DNA of 64,000 nucleotides, taken from positions 62,001 through 126,000 of the forward strand of contig NZ_CAHLAR010000014.1 of NCBI RefSeq assembly GCF_903652925.1, read 5' to 3'. Both the position numbers and the translations under genes were made by a program. How positions within the stretch are numbered: position 1 is the first letter of the stretch; each line of letters begins with the position of its first letter. The notes beneath the pieces were generated by a model. That model did not search any database. It saw only the letters and a program-made list of their open reading frames with translations, and was not told where the DNA came from. Positions 29,351 through 41,110 of this stretch are shown here, in pieces. This DNA is from Achromobacter anxifer (GTDB lineage Bacteria; Pseudomonadota; Gammaproteobacteria; Burkholderiales; Burkholderiaceae_B).

Positions 29351-31969
29351 ATGACTAAAGAGCCGCACAAGCCGGCCCCGGACCTGGAACAGCTGGTCGC
29401 CGACGCCGACCGTGGAGGCCGCAATGTGCGCGGCCTCGCGGGCGCGACTCTGGCGGCCGGCGCGCTGATCTGGTCCATCTTCCAGCTCTGGTATGCGTCG
29501 CCGCTGCCGTTTTCGCTGAACTGGGGCATTTTCAACGACACCGAGGCGCGCGCCCTGCACCTGGGCATCGCCATGTTCCTGGGCTACCTGGCCTACCCTG
29601 CCAGCAAGCGTTCCGCGCGCGACCGCATGCCCTGGTACGACTGGGCGCTGGCGCTGATGGCGGGCTTCTGCGGCAGCTATCTGTATGTCTTCTATAACGA
29701 ACTGGCGGGCCGTCCCGGCCAGCCCACGACGATGGACGTGGCCACCGCCGTCATCGGCCTGGCGCTGCTGCTGGAAGTCACGCGCCGTGCGCTGGGCCTG
29801 CCCATGACGGTGCTGGGCCTGGTGTTCGTCGCCTACGCCCTGGCCGGCCCCTGGCTGCCGGACGTGCTGGCGCATCGCGGCGCTTCGCTGGAGCGCCTGA
29901 TGTCGCACATGTGGCTGACCACCGAGGGCGTGTACGGCGTGGCGCTGGGCGTATCGGTGTCGTACATCTTCATCTTCGTGCTGCTGGGCTCCATGCTGGA
30001 CAAGTGCGGCGCGGGCAACTACATGATGCAGGTGTCGTTCGCGCTGCTGGGCCATCTGCGCGGCGGGCCGGCCAAGGTGGCCGTGGTGTCCTCAGCCGTG
30101 AACGGACTGGTGTCGGCGTCATCGGTGGCCAACGTGGTGACGGGCGGCATCTTCACCATTCCCCTCATGAAGAAGGCCGGCTACGGCGGCGTGCGCGCGG
30201 GTGCGATCGAGACCGCCTCGTCCGTCAACGGCCAGATCATGCCGCCCGTGATGGGCGCGGCCGCCTTCCTGATGATCGAGTATGTCGGCATCCCCTACAC
30301 CGACATCATCCGCCATGCGATCCTGCCAGCCGCGATCTCTTACATTGCGCTCTTCTACATCGTCCACCTGGAAGCCCTGAAACTGGGCATCCAGCCCATG
30401 ATGGCCTCGGGCCCTGCGCGCACGCCGCTGCAGAAGCTGGCGGGCTGGGGCATGGGCATCAGCGGCACCTTGCTGGTGATGGGCGCGGCCTACTGGATAG
30501 GCACCGGCGTACAGGCCGTGGCCGGCGGCGCGGCCATCTGGATATTGCTGGCCATCCTGGCGGCACTCTATCTGTGGCTGCTGCGGGTAGCGGCCAGGCA
30601 CCCTGACCTGCCGCAGGACATCGACATCAATCACCCCGTGCGGCCGCAGCCCTGGCCCACGGTGCGCGCCGGGCTGTACTTCCTGATCCCCATCGGCATC
30701 CTGGTCTGGTGCCTGAGCGTGGAAGAGCTGTCGGCCGGGCTGTCGGCCTTCTGGGCGGCAATGGCAATGCTGTTCCAGATGGTGACGCAGCGCCCGCTGA
30801 TCGCCTGGTTCCGCCAGCAGCCGGTGTCCGCGCCCTGGCGCCAAGGCTGGCGCGACGCCATCGGCGGCCTGGAGGAAGGCGCCCGCAACATGATAGGCAT
30901 CGCCATCGCCTGCGGCACCGCCGGACTGATCGTGGGCGCCATCACCCTGACCGGCCTGGGCCTGCGCATGACCGCCTTCGTCGAACTGGTGTCGATGGGC
31001 AATGTGCTGCTGATGCTGATCTTCACGGCCGTGGTGTGCCTGATCCTGGGCCTGGGCATGCCGACCACGGCCAACTACATCCTGATGGCGACGCTGATGG
31101 CGCCGGTGGTGGTGGAACTGGGCGCGCAGAACGGCCTGGTGATTCCACTGATTGCGGTGCACATGTTCGTTTTCTACTACGGCATCATGGCGGACATCAC
31201 GCCGCCCGTGGGCCTGGCCACCTTCGCGGCCGCCGCCATCTCGGGCGAGGATCCGATCAAGACCGGCATCCAGGGCGTCACCTACGCGGCGCGCACGGCC
31301 ATCCTGCCGTTCATGTTCGTGTTCAACCCCATGCTGCTGCTGATCGACGTCAGCTATGGCTGGGAACTGGCCCTGGTCGTGGGCGGCGCCACCCTGGCCT
31401 CGCTGACCTTCGCCGCGGCCACCATGCGCTGGTTCCGCGTGCGCTGCACGATGGCCGAGGTCGGCGTGCTGCTGCTGGTGACCTTCATGCTGTTCCGCCC
31501 CGACTGGTTCATGGACCATTTCGCGCCGCGCCACGAAAGCCGGCCGGCGTCCGAGATGCAGGCCATCGCCGCCGCGCTGCCCGACAACGGACGGCTCACC
31601 GTGGTGCTGCGCGGCATCAACCTGGAAGGCGACGAACTGACCAAGACCGTCGCCGTCGCCCTGCCCGAACTGGCGGACGGCACGGCCGGACAGGATGCGG
31701 GCCGCAAGCGGCTGGCCGAAGCCGGCCTGACCCTGATGAGCCTGGGCGACCAGACCCAGATCGGCGGCGTGCGTTTCGGCAGCCGCGCCCAGCGCGCGGG
31801 CTGGGAGCAAGGCTGGGACGTGCTGGAAGTGAAGTCGCCCAACCCGCAGCGCTGGTCCGACTTCTGGGTGTACGTACCCGCGTTGCTGCTGCTGGCGGGC
31901 ATGTGGATGCGCCAGGGCCGGCGCGACGGCGGCGCGGCCGTCGGCCGGCTGCACGCCAAGCCGGCCTGA
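29351..31969 (+). CDS. TRAP transporter permease, fused DctQ-DctM with DUF3394 tail
   Basis: An 872-residue inner-membrane protein. The N-terminal DctQ-like part (about 35-160) has four helices. The DctM part (about 165-640) carries many helices and the TRAP large-subunit motifs KVAVVSSAVNGLVSASSVAN, GGVRAGAIETASSVNGQI and LGLGMPTTANYILMATLMAP. A C-terminal DUF3394-like soluble domain (about 690-850) follows. This fused architecture is usual for TAXI systems. It works with the receptor encoded just upstream. GGGGAA lies about 6 nt before the ATG. It converges on the DUF418 gene across 26 nt. Confidence 0.93.
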   Translation: MTKEPHKPAPDLEQLVADADRGGRNVRGLAGATLAAGALIWSIFQLWYASPLPFSLNWGIFNDTEARALHLGIAMFLGYLAYPASKRSARDRMPWYDWALALMAGFCGSYLYVFYNELAGRPGQPTTMDVATAVIGLALLLEVTRRALGLPMTVLGLVFVAYALAGPWLPDVLAHRGASLERLMSHMWLTTEGVYGVALGVSVSYIFIFVLLGSMLDKCGAGNYMMQVSFALLGHLRGGPAKVAVVSSAVNGLVSASSVANVVTGGIFTIPLMKKAGYGGVRAGAIETASSVNGQIMPPVMGAAAFLMIEYVGIPYTDIIRHAILPAAISYIALFYIVHLEALKLGIQPMMASGPARTPLQKLAGWGMGISGTLLVMGAAYWIGTGVQAVAGGAAIWILLAILAALYLWLLRVAARHPDLPQDIDINHPVRPQPWPTVRAGLYFLIPIGILVWCLSVEELSAGLSAFWAAMAMLFQMVTQRPLIAWFRQQPVSAPWRQGWRDAIGGLEEGARNMIGIAIACGTAGLIVGAITLTGLGLRMTAFVELVSMGNVLLMLIFTAVVCLILGLGMPTTANYILMATLMAPVVVELGAQNGLVIPLIAVHMFVFYYGIMADITPPVGLATFAAAAISGEDPIKTGIQGVTYAARTAILPFMFVFNPMLLLIDVSYGWELALVVGGATLASLTFAAATMRWFRVRCTMAEVGVLLLVTFMLFRPDWFMDHFAPRHESRPASEMQAIAAALPDNGRLTVVLRGINLEGDELTKTVAVALPELADGTAGQDAGRKRLAEAGLTLMSLGDQTQIGGVRFGSRAQRAGWEQGWDVLEVKSPNPQRWSDFWVYVPALLLLAGMWMRQGRRDGGAAVGRLHAKPA

Positions 31970-31984
31970 TCGGACTGGAGACTC

Positions 31985-32006
31985 GGGCGGACTGGTCAGT
32001 CCGCCC
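31985..32006. terminator. Stem-loop shared by converging TRAP permease and DUF418 genes
   Basis: GGGCGGACT (31985-31993) and AGTCCGCCC (31998-32006) form a perfect 9-bp stem with a 4-nt loop. The DUF418 stop codon (31996-31998) lies inside it. No T-tract is present, so termination strength is uncertain. Confidence 0.5.
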
Positions 32007-33204
32007 GCGCGCGCCGCCAGGCCGGCCAGGCCGGCCAGGCGCCGATGGTAAGCGCGCGCAGGAACCACTCCACCGGGCCATAGGCGTGGCGCCGCAGCCA
32101 CCAGGCCGACAGCGGCAACTGCGCCGCGAAGATCGCCACGGCGATGGCGAACGCCGCCAGCGGCGACACCGAGCCGAACAGGCGCAAGCCCCAGCCGGTG
32201 AAGAGAAACGCGCAGACCACCGATTGCATCAAGTAGTTGCTCAGCGCCATGCGCCCGGCGGGCGCAAGCCAGCCCGCCAGCCGCGCGCCGGGCCGGGTGC
32301 GCATGGCGAGCAGCAAGGCTGCCGCATACGACATGCTGAGCAAGGGCGCGGTCAGCAGATCCGCCGCCAGGCCCGGCAATTCCCAGGCCGCGCCCGCCGA
32401 CGGCATCGCACTGAAGGCATAGGCTGCGGACCCGGCCAAGCCAGGCGCCAGGCCCAGCGCGCACAGCAGCCACAGCGCCCGCGGCTGACGCCAGGGATCG
32501 GCCAGCGCGTTGCCGCGGCCCAGCGCGTAGCCTGCCAGGAACATGGCGAACGCGAACGGCCCTTGCACGAACAGGACCGTGAACCAGACGCCGCCGGTCA
32601 GCTCCTTCACATGCTGCGCGATGGTCGTGGCGATGGTGCCCCGGTACGCCTCGATCGAGGCCAGCGCATCCGCGTAGTACTGCGCCTTGTACTCCGGCGA
32701 CACCGGGTCGAGGTAGCTCAGCGCGCCCATCAAGGCCCACAGCGACGCGGTCAGCACGACGAGCCACAGCGAAATGCGCAGCGCCCGCCTGGGATCCATG
32801 CGCCGGCACAGCAGCAGCGCCAACCCCAGCAGCGCATAGGTAAGCAGGATGTCGCCCTGGTAGAACAGCACCGCGTGCGCCAATCCCAGCAACGCCAGGC
32901 CCGCCAGCCGCCGCAGGAAGCGCGGCGCGAAGGCCGCCTGGCTGCGCTCGGCGGCGCTCATCTGCAAGGTGAAGCTGTAGCCGAACAGGAACGAGAACAG
33001 CAGGTAGAACTTGGTCTCGAACAGCCAGGCGATCAGCCAGCGCACGGTCAGGTCCAGCGGTTGCGAGTAGGCCGGATCCGGCACGCCGGCGCCATAGAAC
33101 GGCGAGGAGAACACGCCGATGTTGACCACCAGGATGCCGAACAGCGCGAAGCCGCGCAGCGCGTCGACCTGCGCCAGCCGCGCGTGGGTTGCCGGCGCGT
33201 TCAT
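31996..33204 (-). CDS. DUF418 (YeiB-type) membrane protein
   Basis: A 402-residue multi-span protein with roughly ten hydrophobic helices. It starts with the family signature RLAQVDALRGFALFGILVVN, then KFYLLFSFLFGYSF and, near the C-terminus, GRMALSNYLMQSVV. The N-terminal part resembles acyltransferase-3/OpgC-type proteins, but the function of the family is not established. ATG 33204 overlaps the tetR stop (ATGA), so it is co-expressed with, and probably controlled by, that regulator. Confidence 0.9.
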   Translation of the reverse strand: MNAPATHARLAQVDALRGFALFGILVVNIGVFSSPFYGAGVPDPAYSQPLDLTVRWLIAWLFETKFYLLFSFLFGYSFTLQMSAAERSQAAFAPRFLRRLAGLALLGLAHAVLFYQGDILLTYALLGLALLLCRRMDPRRALRISLWLVVLTASLWALMGALSYLDPVSPEYKAQYYADALASIEAYRGTIATTIAQHVKELTGGVWFTVLFVQGPFAFAMFLAGYALGRGNALADPWRQPRALWLLCALGLAPGLAGSAAYAFSAMPSAGAAWELPGLAADLLTAPLLSMSYAAALLLAMRTRPGARLAGWLAPAGRMALSNYLMQSVVCAFLFTGWGLRLFGSVSPLAAFAIAVAIFAAQLPLSAWWLRRHAYGPVEWFLRALTIGAWPAWPAWRRARAD

Positions 33205-33914
33205 GCCTGCCTCCCGGCGGCTGCGCCCTGACTGGCTGCGTCCTGTTCGGCCATGCCTGGTCCGGCCGCATTCTGCACGGCTGCGTCCTGCCCGGCGATG
33301 TCCAGTCCGGCCGCGCCCTGCCCGCCCGTACCGGGCAGGCAACGCAGCAAGGCCTGATCCAACAAGCGGCTGCCCGCCGCCGCGCCGAAGGCGGGATCGA
33401 CCACCGAACGGCTGTAGACGCCGTCCAGCAACAGCAACAGCGTGTCGGCCATTTCGGCTGGGGGCTGCGGCGGCGCGCGTTGCGCCCACACCGTTTCCAG
33501 CAAAGCCATCAGTCCAGCCTTGCGCACGGCCTCGTTTTCCATCACCAGCGCATGCACGCGCGGATTGCGCACGGCCTCGGCCAAAATCTCCATGCCCAGC
33601 CGGACATAACCGGAGTCCTGGTGCAGCGCCAACTGCGCGGCGACCCAGTCCGCCAGCGCCCCCCTCGCGTCCGGCGCGGCGCATGCCCGCCGCATGAGCT
33701 CGCGCGCGGATTCCGTGTCCGACGCGATCAACGCTTCGATGATCTCGGCCTTGCTGCCGTAGTAATGGAACAGGTTGCCCGGGCTCATGCCGGCGCGGGC
33801 GCAGATCTGCGCCGTGGAGGTCGAATGGAAGCCTTGCTCGGCGAAACAGTCAGCCGCCGCGGCCAATATCTGGGTCCGCCGTTCCTGCTGCTTGATGGGG
33901 TCGATCTTGCGCAT
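33201..33914 (-). CDS. TetR-family regulator with repetitive C-terminal tail
   Basis: The protein has 237 residues. The TetR helix-turn-helix covers about 12-60 (RRTQILAAAADCFAEQGFHS, then TAQICARAGMSPGNLFHYYG). The ligand/dimer domain runs to about residue 195. The last roughly 40 residues are low-complexity, built from repeats of the type AGQDAA / AEQDAA / SQGAAA, as is the matching DNA at about 33207-33325. The first gene of a two-gene operon with the DUF418 protein. A palindrome immediately upstream of its ATG is a likely autoregulatory operator. Confidence 0.9.
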   Translation of the reverse strand: MRKIDPIKQQERRTQILAAAADCFAEQGFHSTSTAQICARAGMSPGNLFHYYGSKAEIIEALIASDTESARELMRRACAAPDARGALADWVAAQLALHQDSGYVRLGMEILAEAVRNPRVHALVMENEAVRKAGLMALLETVWAQRAPPQPPAEMADTLLLLLDGVYSRSVVDPAFGAAAGSRLLDQALLRCLPGTGGQGAAGLDIAGQDAAVQNAAGPGMAEQDAASQGAAAGRQA

Positions 33915-33921
33915 CTTATTA

Positions 33922-33939
33922 ATAGACTGAATGGTCTAT
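33922..33939 (-). promoter_or_regulatory. Candidate TetR operator
   Basis: The inverted repeat ATAGAC-TGAATG-GTCTAT starts 8 bp upstream of the tetR ATG, flanked by TTA/TAA extensions (TTAAT on one side, ATTAA on the other). The TAGAC...GTCTA form is common among TetR operators such as NemR boxes. Confidence 0.7.
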
Positions 33940-33977
33940 CTATTAAATACCGGGAGCGCGGCGCAGGTCAACAGGCG

Positions 33978-34010
33978 AAAAAAAGGCGGCGGGCCACAGC
34001 CCGCCGCCTT
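33978..34010 (-). terminator. Terminator of parE-ycxB-parC
   Basis: The 12-bp stem AAGGCGGCGGGC / GCCCGCCGCCTT (33983-34010) has a 4-nt loop and is followed on the minus strand by seven T. It lies about 20 nt past the parC stop. Confidence 0.9.
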
Positions 34011-34031
34011 CCCTTCCTGCCCGCTGGACGC

Positions 34032-36362
<2,331 letters not shown>

Positions 36363-36397
36363 GATGTATTCAGGTAGACAATTTCATCGAAACGGCG

Positions 36398-37002
36398 TCA
36401 AAGCGCCTGCGCGGACGACATCAGCTGCGTGTCAGCGACATGCGCGCGCAGCTGGGTCCGCACCGCATCCAGCGTGGCGGCGTCCTGGCCGCGCTTGGGA
36501 ATGATCACGCCTTGCAGGGTGCCGAGAATGACATAGAGATGTTCCGGGGTTTCCTCGACCCGCCGCACATCGGACCAGTCCATGCGCCCGGAGGCGCTGG
36601 CGGTGGAGTCCGTGATGCCGTCGGGACCGAAATCCAGCTGGTGGCGGCCCAGGAAAAGCTCGTCGGGCTGCCGTTTCAGCATGCGGCGCGTGTTCATCTT
36701 CACCAGCGCCGGCAGGATGAACTCGTAGGCCAGCGCCAGCAGCGCCAGGATACCCAGGCCGACGGCCAGCCCCTGGAAATACACGGGCAGGATCTGCCCC
36801 CAGTTCGGCCCCTTGCCGTCCCAGGTCTGCCAGATCAGGTAGGCCAGCAGGGCCACGACCATCAGGATCGCGAAGCGCAGGTGCGAGCGGTAGCGGCGGC
36901 GGCGCAGCTCCGGCCGCTTGTACACGTAGGCGGCGAAGTCGGCGTAATCGTCGGCCGTCATTTCGACGTCCATGCGGGCGGTGCCAGGCGCGGATTCGGT
37001 CA

Positions 37003-37003
<1 letters not shown>
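36398..37003 (-). CDS. YcxB-like membrane protein between parE and parC
   Basis: The protein has 201 residues. A short acidic N-terminus (TADDYADFAAYVYKR) and two membrane helices (about 43-62, FAILMVVALLAYLIWQ; about 75-98, YFQGLAVGLGILALLALAYE) precede a C-terminal cytoplasmic YcxB domain (about 130-190, with DGITDSTASASGRMDWSDV and FIIPKR-like IIPKRGQD). The function is unknown. ATG 37003 overlaps the parE TGA by one base (TGATG), so its translation is coupled to topoisomerase IV. Confidence 0.82.
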
Positions 37004-38964
<1,961 letters not shown>

Positions 38965-39159
38965 GTTATCCCCAACATCTGTGGAAAAAAACCGACATTT
39001 TACGGATAAGCCTAGATTCTGCGCGGCTCCCAGTGGGATGAGCACGACCTGAGCAGCTCCGAATTCGGTAGGATGATGACAGTCACAGCCAGCGCATCGG
39101 GGCCGCTGGGCCCGGATCGCGACAACTGCGCCGCAACATCCTACACAAATCCAGCAACT

Positions 39160-39207
39160 CCTGTTGTTATTAACAGTGGTATGCCTGTTGTTATTGACAG
39201 TGGTATG
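39160..39207 (+). repeat. Two tandem 24-bp repeats upstream of trxA
   Basis: CCTGTTGTTATT(A/G)ACAGTGGTATG occurs twice head to tail (39160-39183, 39184-39207) with a single difference. Each copy contains the dyad TGTTA-T-T(A/G)ACA, and the second copy ends in the extended -10 of the probable trxA promoter. Confidence 0.85.
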
Positions 39208-39239
39208 CTTGAGTCCATTCCACAAACAAGAACAACGGC

Positions 39240-39268
39240 AAGGCGCGTCCCTTTTTTACGCGCCTTTT
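39240..39268 (+). terminator. Terminator-like stem-loop in the trxA leader
   Basis: AAGGCGCGT (39240-39248) pairs with ACGCGCCTT (39258-39266) around a T-rich 9-nt loop, followed by TT. It lies between the promoter and the trxA ATG, so it may act as an attenuator or leader-stabilising element. Confidence 0.5.
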
Positions 39269-39292
39269 GCTGCCGAACCGAGAAACACCATC

Positions 39293-39619
39293 ATGAGCGA
39301 CCAAATCAAGAACGTCAGTGACGCGAGCTTCGATGCCGATGTGTTGAAATCCGGCCAGCCGGTGCTGGTGGACTACTGGGCCGCCTGGTGTGGCCCCTGC
39401 AAGATGATTGCCCCGATCCTGGAAGAAGTCGCCACGGAGTACGCCGGTCGCCTGACGATCGCGAAGCTGAACGTCGACGAAAACCAGGGCACTGCCACCA
39501 AGTACGGCATCCGCGGCATTCCTACCCTCATGCTCTTTAAAGACGGCCAGGCTGCCGCCACCAAGGTTGGCGCGCTGTCGAAGTCGCAACTGACCGCATT
39601 CCTGGACGGCGCGCTGTAA
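39293..39619 (+). CDS. trxA: Thioredoxin 1
   Basis: A 108-residue cytoplasmic thiol-disulfide reductant. The active site WCGPC is at residues 32-36 ([12 protein letters not shown]), the buried Asp27 is present in LVDYW, and the cis-proline lies in [12 protein letters not shown]. The start at 39293 gives the normal N-terminus ([14 protein letters not shown]). The rho gene follows on the same strand after 117 nt, an arrangement common in proteobacteria. Confidence 0.98.
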   Translation: MSDQIKNVSDASFDADVLKSGQPVLVDYWAAWCGPCKMIAPILEEVATEYAGRLTIAKLNVDENQGTATKYGIRGIPTLMLFKDGQAAATKVGALSKSQLTAFLDGAL

Positions 39620-39640
39620 TCCGCGTGCCGTGAACGAAGG

Positions 39641-39661
39641 CGCCGCCCTCGGGGCGGCGCT
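39641..39661 (+). other. GC hairpin in the trxA-rho spacer
   Basis: GGCGCCGCCC and GGGGCGGCGC-type arms flank a 2-nt loop, with no T-tract. It may partly terminate trxA transcripts or stabilise their 3' end ahead of rho. Confidence 0.45.
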
Positions 39662-39736
39662 CATTCAATACCGCGTGTGCCCGTCCGTGGCGCGCCGCCA
39701 GAACTCTCCTTCACTTTCCCCCAAAAATCCACCGCG

Positions 39737-40996
39737 ATGCACCTCAACGAACTGAAGGCGCTGCACGTCTCGCAGCTGCTGGAAATGGCCGCCGGCCTGG
39801 AAATCGAGAACGCCAACCGCCTGCGCAAGCAGGAATTGATGTTCGCCATCATGAAACGGCGCGCCAAGCAGGGCGAGCAGATCTTCGGCGACGGCGTCCT
39901 GGAAGTCCTGCCTGACGGCTTCGGCTTCCTGCGCTCGCCCGAGACCTCGTATCTGGCCAGCACGGACGACATCTACATCTCGCCCTCGCAGATCCGCCGC
40001 TTCAACCTGCACACCGGCGACTCGATCGAAGGCGAAGTGCGCACGCCCAAGGACGGCGAGCGCTATTTCGCCCTGGTGAAGGTGGACAAGGTCAACGGCG
40101 TGGCGCCGGAAGCGATCAAGCATCGCATCATGTTCGAGAACCTGACGCCGCTGCACCCGAACCGCACCATGCGGCTGGAACGCGACATCAAGAGCGAAGA
40201 AAACCTCACGGGCCGCATTCTTGACGTCTTCGCCCCCATCGGCATGGGCCAGCGCGGCCTGATCGTCGCCAGCCCCAAGTCCGGCAAGACGGTGATGATG
40301 CAGCACATCGCGCATGCCATCACCACCAACTACCCCGACGCGGTCATGATCGTCCTGCTGGTGGACGAGCGCCCCGAGGAAGTGACCGAAATGCAGCGCA
40401 CCGTGCGCGGCGAAGTGGTCGCCTCGACCTTCGACGAACCCGCCACCCGCCACGTGCAGGTCGCGGAAATGGTCATCGAAAAGGCCAAGCGCCTGGTCGA
40501 AATGAAGAAGGACGTGGTCATCCTGCTGGACTCGATCACCCGCCTGGCCCGCGCCTACAACACCGTGGTGCCGGCCTCCGGCAAGGTGCTGACCGGCGGC
40601 GTGGACGCCAACGCCCTGCAACGTCCCAAGCGCTTCTTCGGCGCTGCCCGCAACCTGGAAGAAGGCGGTTCGCTGACCATCCTGGGCACGGCGCTGATCG
40701 AAACCGGCAGCCGCATGGACGAAGTCATCTACGAAGAGTTCAAGGGCACCGGCAACTCCGAAGTCCACCTTGAACGCCGCCTGGCTGAAAAGCGCGTCTA
40801 CCCGTCGATCAACCTGAACAAGTCCGGCACCCGCCGCGAAGAGCTGCTGATCGCTCCGGACCTGCTGCAGAAGGTCTGGGTGCTGCGCAAGTTCATCCAC
40901 GACATGGACGAAGTCCAATCCATGGAATTCATCCTGGACAAGATGCGCGCCACCAAGACCAACGCCGAATTCTTCGACATGATGAAGAAGAAGTAA
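39737..40996 (+). CDS. rho: Transcription termination factor Rho
   Basis: Rho is a hexameric RNA-dependent ATPase that ends transcription. The 419 residues match E. coli in length. The N-terminal helical part starts [18 protein letters not shown]. The cold-shock-like RNA-binding fold has [10 protein letters not shown] (about 60-70). The ATPase has Walker [12 protein letters not shown] (about 178-188), Walker [17 protein letters not shown] and the Q/R-loop region [23 protein letters not shown] 39737 is the family start; the longer frame is not conserved. Confidence 0.98.
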   Translation: MHLNELKALHVSQLLEMAAGLEIENANRLRKQELMFAIMKRRAKQGEQIFGDGVLEVLPDGFGFLRSPETSYLASTDDIYISPSQIRRFNLHTGDSIEGEVRTPKDGERYFALVKVDKVNGVAPEAIKHRIMFENLTPLHPNRTMRLERDIKSEENLTGRILDVFAPIGMGQRGLIVASPKSGKTVMMQHIAHAITTNYPDAVMIVLLVDERPEEVTEMQRTVRGEVVASTFDEPATRHVQVAEMVIEKAKRLVEMKKDVVILLDSITRLARAYNTVVPASGKVLTGGVDANALQRPKRFFGAARNLEEGGSLTILGTALIETGSRMDEVIYEEFKGTGNSEVHLERRLAEKRVYPSINLNKSGTRREELLIAPDLLQKVWVLRKFIHDMDEVQSMEFILDKMRATKTNAEFFDMMKKK

Positions 40997-41040
40997 GCCG
41001 CGCCATGTTCCGCGGCGCACGCGCCGCGGACCGGCCCATG

Positions 41041-41078
41041 AAAAACGCCCTGCAGCGCGATGCGCCCAGGGCGTTTTT
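41041..41078. terminator. Bidirectional terminator between rho and yhdP
   Basis: AAAAACGCCCTG (41041-41052) pairs with CAGGGCGTTTTT (41067-41078). A 14-nt loop contains a small GCGC/GCGC inner stem. It serves rho (+) and the oppositely oriented yhdP (-). Confidence 0.88.
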
Positions 41079-41110
41079 CTTGGGCGGCCGGGCCCGCCTG
41101 GCAGCGCGGC

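Larger units (their letters stand above)
38965..39292. other. 328-bp divergent region between parE and trxA
   Basis: It contains the parE leader (with TAAAAT at 39002-38997 on the minus strand as a possible -10), two tandem 24-bp repeats, an extended -10 candidate for trxA (TGGTATGCT, hexamer at 39204-39209), and a stem-loop in the trxA leader. No gene is supported here. Confidence 0.6.

Noticed and set aside
30119-33271. Long minus-strand open frame across the TRAP permease and DUF418 gene
   Set aside because: Antisense to the conserved TRAP permease and out of frame with DUF418; repetitive His/Gln/Gly composition typical of a shadow frame.
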